A stretch of DNA of 64,000 nucleotides from Diabrotica undecimpunctata (taxonomy: Eukaryota; Arthropoda; Insecta; Coleoptera; Chrysomelidae). The DNA is taken from positions 82,402,608 to 82,466,607 of the forward strand of contig NC_092807.1 in the NCBI RefSeq assembly GCF_040954645.1. Reading direction: 5' to 3'. Both the position numbers and the translations under genes were made by a program. Under the pieces are notes generated by a model, which was given only the letters and a program-made list of their open reading frames with translations, did not search any database and was not told the DNA's origin. How positions within the stretch are numbered: position 1 is the stretch's first letter; each line of letters opens with the position of its first letter. Below are positions 12,472-24,872 of this stretch, piece after piece.

Positions 12472-12779
12472 TACGTACTCTAGGATCAAACACAGATTTT
12501 GGATAAAGGTCAAAACATACGGAAAACGCATTCTGGTCACTAGCATATTTTCAATTTCCAACTTATAGCTTAAAGTCCATTTATCGTATACCAAACCGCG
12601 TTCTGGCATTCGTTATATTCACACGTGACTAGTACATAAACAAAAGGTCCAAAAACCAATTTTATGCGAGTCTCAGTTTGTAAACCACACTATTACTCGC
12701 GGTAAATGATAACCGCGTAGTGGACGTATATCGGCTTAGCTGTTAATTAAGCCGTGCAAAAGTCTATGTGTCATGGAAG
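12472..12779. other. Non-coding, unassigned
   Basis: No frame or repeat was recognised. It is less AT-rich than most of the window (e.g. ggtaaatgataaccgcgtagtgg) and may be the 5' part of the integrase relic that follows. Confidence 0.4.
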
Positions 12780-13680
12780 ACCTTAAGTGAGGTTTGGACA
12801 TCATAAGAGTGGACGAAACTGCTGAGCTGAAATATTTATGTACTACCTACAAAATATTTGACAATATTCATTCCGCCCGTGTAGGTGCGGCGCATCAGAA
12901 ATTACGAGATTATTTATTTTTTCGCAATTTTAGACTGTTACATAGCACGGCATATAATTAAGATTTATTTATTACTTTGCAAGCAGTATCAATTATTGAA
13001 AAAGAAAATGTAACTGAGAAATAGATACTGTAAATGTATCTAACAAATAGATTTAGTAATGAGGCCAATTTTAACAAATGAAATGAATTCGCGTTGTCAA
13101 GTCAAGATCTAACTTACCTGCAAAGTAAATTATATCAAGATATTTTGTTCATCTTCAGATATCAGAATCGTTTAACAAATTGTACTGTGCTATGAGCATT
13201 TAAAACAAAGACAAATAAAGAACTTGCCCATCATTTATTAGATGTTTTCTGTTTGTTCAGAACATGTATGATTTTACAAATTACTGAATAATACTAGATT
13301 TTAAAAAATCTTGCTGAAATCCGGTTTATATTAAAATTATTGGTATCTCTCTAGTCGCAAAGTCAAGGATTTTTTATAGAAATCCAAACAAGATATAAGT
13401 AGGAGACACATTGGTTACATGGTTGGCTGATCAAACATAACTAAATGGCCTGAAGGGGTGCGATTTAATAATATTTTTTTAGTTCTGTCAACGTCAGTGT
13501 ACTGCCGGACTATTTCAGGTTTAGCATCTGGATCAAAACAGGGCTCTTTACATTGTATTTGCAAGCAATATTGCAGCAAAAAAAGTGTGGGTGTAAAGCC
13601 AAGTATGTCACAGAAAAAGGTAAGCCATATTAAAATTATACTAGAACTGCTGTCATTTTATGTTATATTTGTTGTGTAAA
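12780..13680 (+). pseudogene. Degenerate integrase-type ORF (KRBA2-like, transposon-derived)
   Basis: Read across frames, the segment shows the order of an rve-type integrase. First is an HHCC-like piece, IHSARVGAAHQKLRDYLF (about 12865). Then come MNSRCQVKI (about 13080) and FIFRYQNRLTNCTVL, a stop, AFKTKTNKELAHHLLDVFCLF (about 13145-13255). Next is a block equivalent to HSQSQGSVERANQDI seen as SQSQGFF (about 13355), then a tryptophan-rich WLADQT-like piece. The end is a cysteine-rich tail CICKQYCSKK followed, one frame over, by CGCKAK (about 13545-13600). This arrangement is known from insect proteins annotated as KRAB-A domain-containing protein 2-like, which derive from transposon integrases. 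Stops and frameshifts throughout make it a relic. The assignment rests on motif order, not on a search. Confidence 0.6.
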
Positions 13681-13981
13681 AATTTGTAAAACACTTGTAA
13701 CTGAATAATCTTTTCATTACATTGTAGATTTCGTTGTCTCATTTAATTTGTGGTTCCTCTTTTGATATTTTTGTCAAAATGCAATACATTTTTATTTCAA
13801 AGTTGTATGCTTTTACAGTTACTTTTGTTTAAGATATTTATGCTTATAAATTCGGTACGTACTAAATTAATGTCTCAAAGTTAGTTCTTCTAATTATTCT
13901 ATCTGTGATTTAAGCTGCAAGAAATAATCAAAGGAAGGAAATATTATATTAATTACATCATATATTGTAAATAAGACTTAC

Positions 13982-14049
13982 ATCAAATTGAGAAACAGTA
14001 CATTTTCCTTTGTACATGGAATCATCTAGTACAAAATGGTGGAGCATGC
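13982..14049 (-). CDS. Candidate second exon of gene 2
   Basis: On the minus strand a 68-nt frame is flanked by ttattttttag (acceptor) and GATGTAAGTCTT (donor). It enters in phase 1 and exits in phase 0, exactly what is needed to join the candidate first exon (ending phase 1) to the exon at 411-681 (starting phase 0). It encodes MLHHFVLDDSMYKGKCTVSQ plus FD after a shared glycine codon. Joined to exon 1 it gives a hydrophobic N-terminus and then a cysteine before the EASKVREEC exon. Both splice sites are strong and the phases agree, but an exon this short can arise by chance. Confidence 0.45.
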
Positions 14050-14795
14050 CTAAAAAATAAGATTAATAAACAATCTCATACTATAAAACCAAAATTAAAA
14101 AACAGAATAAAATTTTAAACTACAAGGTAAACAATAAAGAAATTTTACGTAATTCCCAAAATATAATAGCGTAATTTATAAATTCAGAAAGTCTATAGAA
14201 TAACCGAAGAAATCTTTGCTCAGAGTTTTCTAAATGAAAGAAAAAACAAAAGTTAAAGAAATAACCTCTACTCAAACCACGTCATCATCGGTATAAATGA
14301 ACCGTCCTCTGTTCTTAGTGGTAGTAGTGAAGTGATTATTAATCATTGTACTAGTGTCTAGGAGCTCGGAAGACTGAGATCTTGTAACGTTTAAATCAAC
14401 CAATTGAACGTGACACTTGTCCTCTGTACTATATTACTCCAAAGCAACCACACTAAATTATAAATATTTTTAGTAGTCGTTCCATTCTATATAAACCGAT
14501 ACAAATTTTTATTCGTTCTTTTTAACCATATCACTACAGTCATTCTGCCAATGAAACTTTAGTCACACAAATTGGTTATTGTCTTAGCCGTATACACGGG
14601 TAAGTTTTTTTTTCTAGTTTTAGGCCTTTGTTTTTTACTTGTTTTCTTTTGCATAGATACTTTCTTAAATTTATTTTTATTAATGCCACGCTGTGATCAG
14701 AGATTTCGCTGATATCGTTTTTCTCTGAATACTTAGCTTTATTTCTGATCGGCTTTTCTTTTGGGAGAAAACTGATCTTTGTATGAATTTTCTAG
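14050..14795. other. Non-coding; possible promoter-like segment
   Basis: I see no frame. A TATATAAACC sequence at about 14490, about 45 bp before TCATTCTGCC, and a later CACGGGTAAGT splice-donor-like site (14595) could be an LTR promoter and leader, but nothing confirms it. Confidence 0.25.
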
Positions 14796-14912
14796 CCAAG
14801 AAATAGCCAACCACACTACCGTGAGGAGCAAGCAATAGCCCACCACACTGCCTTGGGAAGCAAAAACAGACAACCACACTACTTTTGGGAAACAATCAGC
14901 AACCACTCATAC
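14796..14912. repeat. Minisatellite, about four degenerate units of about 32 bp
   Basis: Successive units carry agccaaccacactacc, agcccaccacactgcc, agacaaccacactact and cagcaaccactcatact, separated by (g)gga/gaagcaa spacers. Confidence 0.75.
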
Positions 14913-15223
14913 TACCTTAAATCCACTGACACATCAGAATATAATTTAAAACCCATTTACCAACCTGGGGATAAAAATGATTGCTATAATCTAGACCAAA
15001 AACCCCCTTAGCCCAACCAACAACCACCGACAACTGCTAACTTCCACAAAGATCGGAACCCTTCCTGGAGAACGGAAAGACTCCTTCAAAACGAACTAAA
15101 GCTGAATACTTTTTATACTTTAATTATTTTATACCGGCAACCGGCACAATCTTTGAGTCTCAGTTTAAAAATTTATTTTTGATTCACATTTATAATAATA
15201 TGAATTCTGTTTATTATTGTTTA

Positions 15224-15752
<529 letters not shown>

Positions 15753-15760
15753 TCTTAGTC

Positions 15761-17428
15761 TTCTTCTTCTTAAAGTGCCCTTTCCTCAATGGAGGTTGGC
15801 TACTACAATTTTAAACTCTTCTCTATCTTCAGCTATTCTTATTAGCTGTTCAAAATTTAGCCCTGTCCATTGTCGGATGTTTCTGAGCCACGATAGTCTT
15901 TTCCTTCCTAGGCCTCTCTTTCCCTCGATTTTTCCTTTCACAATAAGTTGGGCATATTGGTACTTATTATTTCTCAGTATGTGGCCTAGGTATGATGTTT
16001 TTCTAACTTTTACTGTGTTAAAAAGTTCTCTTTCCTTGCCTATTCTATGCAGCACTTCTTCGTTTGAGGTATGCGATGTCCATGAAATTTTGAGTATTCT
16101 CCGGTAGATCCACATTTCAAAGGCCTCTAATTTATTTACGGTTGATGTTTTAAGGGTCCACGTTTCAACTGCATATAGAAGAGTCGACCAGACGTAGCCT
16201 TTTGATAAACGTAGTCGAATTTCGAGTTTTATTCGAGAATCACAAAGCAGTTTTTTTTATTTTTTCGAAAGATTTTCTGGCCTGTTATATTCTCGATCTT
16301 ATTTCTAGATCAGGATTTACGCTGCTATCGATCCAACATCGCAGGTACTTAAATCTATTAACCTGTTCTAAAATGTGCCCATTTATTGTGCAAGGTTGAG
16401 GTACGTTTTGGTTTTTTCGGATTGACACCACTTTGGTTTTTTTAGTGTTTATTTTCATACCAAATTGCTCACAGGTCGAGTTGGTCTTGTCGATGAGTCG
16501 TTGTAGACCTAAGTCGGAATCCGCAATTAACACTGTATCATCGGCGTATCTGATACTGTTGATATTTATGCCATTCACATTGACTCCATCCTTGGAATCC
16601 TCCAATGCTTCTTTAAATAGAAACTCGGAGTAAAGATTAAACAGCAGAGGCAACAGAACACATCCTTGTCTAACTTCCCTCCTAATTTCTACTTCTGCGG
16701 ATGTGGAACCTTCGATCCTAACTTTGGCGTTTTGGTTCCAGTACAAAGTTTTTTAAGAAGTTAATGTCTTTTCCATCTAAACCGACTTCTTGCAAACGTT
16801 CCAATAGTAGGTCGTGTCTTACTCTATCAAATGCTTTTTCGAAGCATATAAATATATCTTTCTGTTGGTCGTAGCATTTTTGGGCGAGAACTAGTAAACT
16901 GAACAGGGCTTCTCTCGTTCCCATGCCGGCTCTGAATCCAAACTGATCGTCTCCGATGATTGTTTCGCACTTTCTATAGATACGATTATGTACGATTTTA
17001 GTAGGACTTTTACTGCATGACTCATAAGGCTTATCAGACGGAACTCATTGCAGTGTTGTGGGTTTGGCTTTTTTGGTAGTGGGATGAATATTGACTCCAG
17101 CCAATCTTGGGGTATTTTACCAGTGTCATAAATGCTATTGAATAAAAGGACAAATATTTCGATATTTTCTTCGCTGATTAATTTTAACGTTTCTGGGTAT
17201 ATTCCGTCTGGACCTGGGCTTTTATTTATTTTAAGATGATTATTTGCATTTATGATTTCAGATTTCAGAATTGTTGGTCCTTCGTTGTTATTTAACAATC
17301 TTGGTTCTTCTCGTATGTCGTGAAAAAGAATTTTAATATAGTTTTCCCATTCTTTCAGTTTATCTTGTGTTGATTCTAGCAGTTTGCCATCCGTGTTCAG
17401 CATGGTGTGAAAAGTCGTTCCCTTGTAG
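15761..17428 (-). mobile_element. 5'-truncated non-LTR retrotransposon, 8-bp target duplication
   Basis: TCTTAGTC occurs at 15753-15760 and again at 17429-17436, directly flanking the element. The 3' end (left side on the plus strand) is a (GAA)n-type tail, seen as cttcttcttctta. The body is a minus-strand reverse transcriptase frame. Related copies with the same tail lie at 24873-26191, at 30934/36657 and at 44208-44400. Confidence 0.85.
15786..17403 (-). pseudogene. Non-LTR reverse transcriptase, frameshifted
   Basis: This is the C-terminal half of an ORF2 polyprotein. From 17403 down it shows the thumb/finger segment with HLKINKSPGPDGIYPETLK, the IFIPLPKKPNPQHCNEFRLI motif, GFRAGMGTREALFSLLVL (after a frame change), CFEKAFDRVRHDLLLERL and EVRQGCVLLPLLFNLYSEFL. 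The intact catalytic box is INSIRYADDTVLIAD. The tail runs YLRCWIDSSVN, YLGHILRNNKYQ and GLGRKRLSWLRNIRQW, ending IVVANLH before a stop. Two or three frameshifts separate these pieces, while the catalytic aspartates are kept, so the element is dead but moderately young. The endonuclease domain is missing because of 5' truncation. Confidence 0.9.
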
Positions 17429-17436
17429 TCTTAGTC

Positions 17437-17774
17437 AAAATGCAGGAAATGAAAATTTACTTTATAGTATTTATAGTATTTTGCAGATTTTTATTGCCAA
17501 CATTTTTAATATACAAATATGTGTAATTTGATATTTTAAATTTAACTCATTAGTTTTCATATCGATTCTGTTTTTTTTTCTCAACAGTAATGACTTCAAA
17601 TACTTGTTTTTACATTTTTTTTCCTTTGATATATTTTCTAGTAGAAAGCTATATTTAATGATATCTCATAACATTTTTATTTGTATTATTTATTATTAAG
17701 ATAAATATTTTTACTGCTTGTGGTAATGTATGTATATATACAGTTATGTAAGTATATACCATATACCCATATAA

Positions 17775-17815
<41 letters not shown>

Positions 17816-18000
17816 ATATATACATATTATATCTTTACTTTAATTTCTATGCTATTTACTATCATTATATCCTTTACTCTTCGCCAGTTGTGAGTTTCTT
17901 TTTGTTTTTCTTCTTTTCTCTTTTACTTTTTGTAAGTTTTTAAAACTAGCTCCTCTTTAGTAATCATGGCTGTCTTTTAATCCAAACTACCTTAAAACAG
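17437..18000. other. AT-rich non-coding sequence with a short (TA)n at 17777-17812
   Basis: There is no coding signal. A 36-bp TA array is flanked by accatata and tgttatata. It may be the untranslated leader of the LTR element whose gag follows. Confidence 0.5.
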
Positions 18001-19761
18001 ATGAATCGGCGTATGAACTTACCATTAGAGGTTCTGCAGTGCTTGCAAATGTTGCAGAGCGCAAGAAAGGGGTTTCTTGTTCAGGGGTTCCTTGCAGACG
18101 AAAAGAAGACAGTCCCAGAATTTAAGTTGATCCTGGCTTTTAAGCAGGATGTCAAGGACGCTTAAAAAACGTACCAGGAATTGAAAACCTATGTCGAGAG
18201 TTTCACTGGCACCAGCGCAACTCCTAGTTATCGGAACATTTCCGATCATTTTCACCACCTCTCTGAAAGAAAACGTCGCCTTACCGCATCATATGAAGAG
18301 GAGGAGCCGATCAAGCAAAATTTTAGAATGGACGTATCCATCCTTCTTGGTAAGCTGTAGGTAAAACTAGGAAATCCTCCCGATCAAGAGGGGCTTCAAC
18401 ACTTCTCTTTTACACCTATTACCCCTCCTTCCTTTCTTACTTCATCAAAACCTATTCTTGTTCACAAATGGGGAATAAGAAAATTTTTTGGGGGTGACAA
18501 TCTCATCCCTTTTCTTGAACAACTTGATGCCTTAAAACATTCTAGAGGATGTAAAGATTCTGATCTTTTACTCTTTGCTGGAGATTTTTTCGAAGGCTTC
18601 GCCTTCACTTGGTGGCATAATCATTACTTAAAAAAGTCTTCTTGGGACTTCTTGGGATGAATTAGTTTTGGCATTGAAACAAACCTATCTACCAGACAAC
18701 TACGATAGAGCCTTATGGGATCAAATTCGTACCAAAAAGCAAGGTCCTCATAAGACTTTTTTCTCTTTTATAGCCGATTGTGAGGCACTTTTCAATCGTC
18801 TTGGAAAGAGTGTCTCAGAAGTGGATCGAGTGGAAGAAATTAGGTTAGGCCTTCTTCCTGATATTGTTATGGGTCTTGCTATGGTCCAAACCCCTACTAT
18901 TGCTAATCTCATTAATGCGTGTAAGTGTATAGAGATTTCTCGTGTAATTTGTTTTACCCGCTCTAAACAGTCCACTTCCTTACCTCAAAGATTCAGAGAA
19001 ACACGTTCTTTGAACGTAACTTGTTGGAATTGCTGAAATAAAGGACACGTCTATTAGGATTGCAAATCTGGGACTCTTATTTTCTCGTAAGGCTGTGGAA
19101 AACAGCGTGTTATAAAAGCAAGGTGTCCTAAATGTTTAAAAAACGATCACACTGGCGTCACTACCAACCCGCCAGCACGACCTTCCAACGCACAGCATGG
19201 AAGACCCGCAGATCGACCCAGCGTATCCCGTCGTTAACAGGTGACTATCTACGTTCACATACAGCTCTCTCTTCCACAATTATCTCTGACGACCTACCTT
19301 TCTACTCAAACAACTTCAATTCAAACATATCTCCACCATTTGTTGCTCACTCTTCACTCGTTGTCAATCCACCTGTCTCTACCATTAACCCAGTATCTTT
19401 GGCACATAATACTCCCATTAGTCGACCTTTATCTACAAATCCACTCTTAAATGTTCATGAACATGATAACTGTCTCTACCTTTCAGTCACAATTTTTGAC
19501 GACTCTATTTCAGCTCTTATTGACTCTGGTTCTAACGTGTCAATTTTTGGTTCTCAAGCTCTTTATCTATTGAAAAGATGTAAATTGCAGATTAGTTATG
19601 ACGTTGTGATACACTTAACGATAGTTGACGGTACCCTACAAGATGACATTGGCTCTGTTCACGTTCTCGTTACTTTACAGAACATCACACATTCCTTGAA
19701 ATTTTTAGTTGTTCCCTCCATATTACAAAAAATCATCTTAGGAATGGATTTGATTTCTTAA
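18001..19761 (+). pseudogene. LTR retrotransposon gag and aspartic protease relic (Ty3/gypsy-like)
   Basis: A gag-like frame begins MNRRMNLPLEVLQCLQMLQS at 18001 and breaks at stops near 18160 and 18358. A later part reads FAFTWWHNHYLKKSSWD, then after a frameshift LVLALKQTYLPDNYDRALWD (capsid core, 18660-18720), with the frame from 18668 ending 19036. A zinc-knuckle block follows (CWNC, GHVY, CPKCLKNDH). The next frame (19132-19761) has a proline/serine-rich linker and a retropepsin: SVTIFDDSISALIDSGSNVS with the DSG active site, then LVVPSILQKIILGMDLIS with the conserved GMD. There is no reverse transcriptase or integrase downstream and no envelope gene, so the element is truncated after protease. 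DSG and GMD are intact although gag is broken. Confidence 0.85.
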
Positions 19762-20742
19762 TAGGGTCGGTTAGTTCTATTTTCAATGGTTTTAATTCTG
19801 TCTACAGGTATCTTTTTTGAGTACAATGTAACTTTTTTATATCTGTGTTAGTTAAAAAAAATGTCTGCCTTATTAGAAATATGTGAATTTAAAATTTTTT
19901 AAGGGATTTAAATTACTTAAATCCGAAGTTTTGTAAAATTATCCTAATTTTTAAAATTATCAGAACTAAAAATAGCCCCAGATTCGCTAACTAAACTCAA
20001 ACAAAAGACCATCAGCCACCTTCGTATTCTTTAATAGAAAGCCACTTCAGAACGCACCAATGTACATAAAAACAGTATTTATTTGGGCAGCCAATTCTGG
20101 ATCAATTAGTACATAGAATATCTAGAGCTGCTACTATAAAAAATAGTACAAAAAGTGTCACATTTCAGCCGATCTTTTGTAGGCGGTATTTTTATTAGCT
20201 TAAGAGCTCATGGCCGGTCATCAGATTTAAAGTTGTATGTTAATAAAATTATATTATTTCATTGATCAAGCTTAAATTGTAGAAAATGCATTGATTTTTT
20301 TAATTCTGCAATCTTAAGCTTCCGAGAGAACACTTTCTATAAGTAATGATAATTTTTTAATCAAAATAAATATTCCTGGTCTTCCCTAGGTTCAAAATGT
20401 TTTTGATTCGCTTAAAATGACATTTTAAGCTTGACATATTTAATATTGCCATTAAATAATAAAACAAAGTCAAACAAAACCATATCATAAATAATTTAGA
20501 TCTAAAGTTCGAGTAAAAAATCACGTAAAGGAAAACAAATCTAAAGCGAAGTAAAGATAATACAAGCTAAACTAGAGAATAAGAAGAATGCACAATTTTT
20601 AACAACAAAATCAAACGAAAATGACAAAAGCAAAGAAAACCATTAAACAAACAGTGCTAAAAGTTAAAATTTCATATTTATCTAATCCTTAAAATTGAAA
20701 CAAAATACTAAAGGAAGTTCAATTAAAAAAAAAATTACTTAC
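19762..20742. other. AT-rich non-coding sequence
   Basis: I recognised nothing in it. It is intron of gene 2 if the exon at 20743-20773 is real. Confidence 0.5.
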
Positions 20743-20773
20743 CATAAATTAACAGATATGATAGAGCAGCCAT
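20743..20773 (-). CDS. Candidate first coding exon of gene 2 (start codon and signal-peptide start)
   Basis: On the minus strand ATGGCTGCTCTATCATATCT continues to TTTATG and then the near-perfect donor GTAAGTAA. The start sits in GACCATGG, a good initiation context. The 31 nt encode MAALSYLLIY and end in phase 1, which fits the acceptor phase of 13982-14049. The peptide is hydrophobic as a secretion signal would be. No clear TATA box was seen upstream. Without transcript evidence this remains a candidate; the alternative is a chance ATG-donor pair. Confidence 0.45.
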
Positions 20774-21286
20774 GGTCAACACTTCTCGTCACTTAATAAA
20801 CGAAATAAAAAATAGTTAATAAAAGTGGTTATCGTTATATTGTAACCTGTTCGATAGTCCAATGGTGTCATTAATTAACATAATTAAATTCCAAAAATGT
20901 ATACGAGGGACACCGTGATTAGGTCAAGTAAATCTAGATTTTTTTATAAAAAATAATTCTGTTATTTGTATTAATCCGTAAAATAAAAAAAGTAAAATTT
21001 ATAAAACTTTAAATGTTTACCGATGTACCAAATATTATGTACCGCAAAAAGAAAATAATTATTTCAGAATGTAATTACAAAATTTGTTTTTGACACTAAT
21101 TTTATTGTTACATATATTTTATTATAATTACTTTTAATTTAATATTTTATTACAATATTTTTTTATTATTTAAATTAAGTTTCTTTAAAAATCTTTATTC
21201 TTTAGAACCTAAAAAACTTAAAACTGAAACATGTGTCGAAACTGAACTAGTTAATAAAACTAACCACTTATAGGCGTAGTAATTCC

Positions 21287-22787
21287 AGTCGTCAAAGATT
21301 CGAGTCCTAAAAATCATACGAACAGGTTGAATTTTGCCGAGAATATTAATTTTAGGACTCCAAAAATAGTTGCAAAAAAAGCTACCACTTTTACCCCCTT
21401 AACACCCCCCTTATAGAGGGGTAAAAACTCAAAAAAAATTGATATACCAAGAACCTGTACGCCGTAGAAAAATTGTTTTAAATAAAAAATGTAGCTCAGA
21501 TCATTTTAAACACAAATGTTGATTGGAACTTTTTCCGTAGAATAAACGATTCTCTCAGAAATAATGCTTGAAACGACCAGTGGTTTTGAATGTCAGTTGC
21601 GTTCGCGAAATCAATGTTAAATAAAATGTGTTTCAAGTAGACGGTAAAAATTCGGTATCTTTTGATGAGAGTGTCCTATTGACAAAAACAAAATGAGTTT
21701 TAAAGGTGAAGAGTGCATCTTTGTTGTGCAATATTTGTATTTTGTAAATTAAGTAGGCTTCTATATACTAATAAATAAACGTTGCGCGATTTTTACTTTT
21801 TTACAATTCTGGTGAGATTAATAAAATTTATCACTTAAGTTGACCGGTCATAGTGAAATTTTAATTTGTAGAGACCAGTCTTTAATATCTGTAACATGAA
21901 ATGTAAATTTTGAGTTGTAACAACAAATCTGATTTTTAGTCATTTGAAATATGACTAAAAAACGCAGAATTTAAACTTTTACATTAAAAACAATTGCACG
22001 TCACGGGAAATACCTACAAGAAGATAATTTTCAGGGTAATTCGTAGTAGAAGATGGGTAATTTTAAAAAACGTACTAGCGTAATTGAAAAAGAACAATTT
22101 TAAATGTTTTAGATCGTTTGTAATGTGAAAGTTTAAATTTAGCGTTTTTTATGCACATTTCAAATGCCTCACATTTGTTGCTTAAACTCAAAACTAAAAT
22201 TTTATGTTATAAGCTTTAAAAATTAGGCTCTATATATTAGGCTTTTATAGTTATCGAAATTCCAGAGTGGCCGGTTAATAAAAGTATTGATCTCATTGTA
22301 TTGATCTCATAAGAATTATAAAAATTGGCAAACATCGCGCCACGTATATTTATTTAACGCCTTTATTTATCAAAACTTAATTTGTTTGCGACAAAATACA
22401 AAAATTTTGTACAAAAGCTGCTAAACATTAAGTTCGCGCTCGTAACTGACATTAAAAATTGCCCATTGCTTCAAGCGTTGTTTCTGAGAGAACGGTTCAT
22501 TCTACCGAAAAATGCTAATGAACATGTTTGTTCAAAACTCTCTTTTTGACTGTATGCTACATTTTTTATTTAAAATATTTTTTCTATGGCGTACAGATTC
22601 TTTGTAAATCTATTTTTTTTTCGTTTTCCCCCCTCTATGAGGGGGGTTTTAGGAGAAATCCCGAGGGTAAAAGTGGTAAACTTTTGTGCATCTTTTTTGG
22701 CGTCCTAAAACTGACATTCTCAGCAAAATTCAGCTTGTTCGTATGGTTTTTAGAGGATCAGTGGCATTTTCGTCTCCGACGACTAGA
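21287..22787. mobile_element. 1.5-kb palindromic element (IR family 1), copy 1
   Basis: The left arm from cagtcgtcaaag reads inward through catacgaacaggttgaatttt, tttaggactccaaaaa, taccacttttaccccc and tctctcagaaataatgcttgaa. The right arm mirrors it (ttctgagagaacgg, gtaaaagtggtaaac, ggcgtcctaaaac, aaaattcagcttgttcgtatg, cgacgacta). Arms are about 600-700 bp with roughly 80 percent similarity. The apparent frame at 22528-22842 lies in an arm and is not a gene. Other copies are at 27726-28857 and 49190-49395. Confidence 0.8.
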
Positions 22788-24860
22788 GTATATTATTTCC
22801 TATATACTGTGTGCGTATGTGTACGTATTTATAAAGATATGATATGTATCTATATAATAAAATTCTAAGAATAGTCATCGAAAAATTCAAAAATGAGAGT
22901 TAGCCAATTGGACGACCGAGAGGGCATATAACTTTTTATTGATATGTCTTTTGAAAATAGATTTAATTTTAATTTATACTTTTCGATGGGTATAATATGA
23001 AAACATATTAGTAAGCAAACGGTAATAGCTTGTTAAAATATAAAAAAATATATGTAAGCTTAGATTAATGATCATTTTTGAACACTGTTGTTCATTTCAT
23101 ATTTGCAATAAAGTGCATTTTTTTAGAGTACCTAGGTTATGTTAAATTTTTATTAAATTTTAAATTAAATTTTTATTAAATAATTGTTTTTTTTTTATTC
23201 GGTTTCATTTAGTTTATCTTTAGTCATTTTAGTTTTTATTCGGCTTCAGATTAACGTAATTACTTAGTTAGATAAAATCTTTCCTCTGCCAAATAAAGAG
23301 CGTAAAATAATGTTCGTGTGTTTTATTTATTCTTTAAATAATAGTGACAATAATAAATCATATAAAATTTAATGGTGAGTTTTTAATCATTTTGTTTTAT
23401 TTGAGTTTAATAATATCGACTGTGAGACATTGCTTAGTTCTCTAAGTTTGGAATAATTAGGTTAATTACCTCATTATTTATGCGTGATAAGAACGTTCAT
23501 AAACTATAGATTTTCCGAGCAAGACGAATGGGTGATGCTTTTAGACCTATAATAGCGGTCCAAAAATTTCAGCTGCGTTGGTTAATCTCCTTTCATTACA
23601 TTGAACAGCGACTGTTCAAAATAGTCCATTTCAGTTTTGCTATAATTCCAGCTGATAGTCCAGTAGAAATTCACAAACAGTAACTTAAATATTGAACATA
23701 TCAAAGTATTTAAGTGAAAAATGTCTTGGATTTCATGGTCATGTCTTCTGACTTTTGCTTTATTTGTATTCATTCTGAGACAATTTATGATAATTTATAC
23801 TTTGTTGTCTTTTATTTTTATATTTTCTTTGTGTACTGTTGGTAATCATCAGCATATCAGCCAGTTTTTTAGTTTCCTTGATTATTTACATTATTGCTGA
23901 ATTTTCAGCAGAATTGTTACTTGTTTTTTTTTCTTATGATTAATTGATAGACGTAAGTTAATTGATCTTCTATGACTTCCATTATTTTGTTATGTTGAAC
24001 AAATACTGAATTTAACAATAATTATTAAATATGTTATAATAATTCCATATACTATTCTTTTAGTACTGTGACCAATTTATCTAACATTGGCGATCATATT
24101 CGTCAGAAGTCAGAAATAGATCATGGAACGTCTTATCGTAACACTGTCAAAAACTTTGAAAATAAAATGTTTATCTTTGATTTGGGCCAGATTTTTTATT
24201 TGTTATTTGTTTATTTTACCCTATTTAGTAAGGTGATAAAAGTTATATTTTTCTCTAAACGGCTTATCACATGACCGAAATATTAGGGTCAATCCACATC
24301 TAAAACACTTCCAATTATTTGATTGGTGACTCTGTAAGAGTCCAGCTATTTACAAAAATTAAATTACAAACAGAAATATTTCGATGCGCAATAAAAAAAT
24401 ATAAGAACTATATCAAAATGGCGCAAAAATTGATTTACTGGTATATCCTTAGATAAAAGATTATTCAGCAACATCAAAAATTACGAATTTTTACTTTACA
24501 GAGAATGTTTTGTTAAACATTACCCTCGTATGAATACACACAAATATTCTTATCTCATATTGGTATTATGTGGGTTAAAACTATAGGTAGTTTTGATAAA
24601 TGAATTCTTCCTGTTACAGTAATTCATTCAACTTTGATCAGCTGTGAGATGATGATAAAGCTACAATTTTATTAATTATATACTTTATAGTAAACATTAT
24701 ATTATTGTTTAAAAACAAATTTTAAATTGTTCCAGACACTTTTATTATTTTAATAAATAAAATTAATCGTTACGTGTTTGCCATACTCGAATAGGTAATT
24801 ATTTTTTCTTACCGAAAGTAAACAACAGTTTAAAGTAAACAAATTGAGAAAACGGTGTGT
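22788..24860. other. AT-rich non-coding sequence
   Basis: There is no convincing exon or element. Short frames on both strands (for example 23582-23773 and 24068-24274) have no recognisable motif and no splice context I could support. Confidence 0.45.
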
Positions 24861-24872
24861 AAAACTAATAAT

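Noticed and set aside
22528..22868. 104- and 60-codon plus-strand frames
   Set aside because: They lie in the right arm of IR family 1, whose other copies do not keep the frame.
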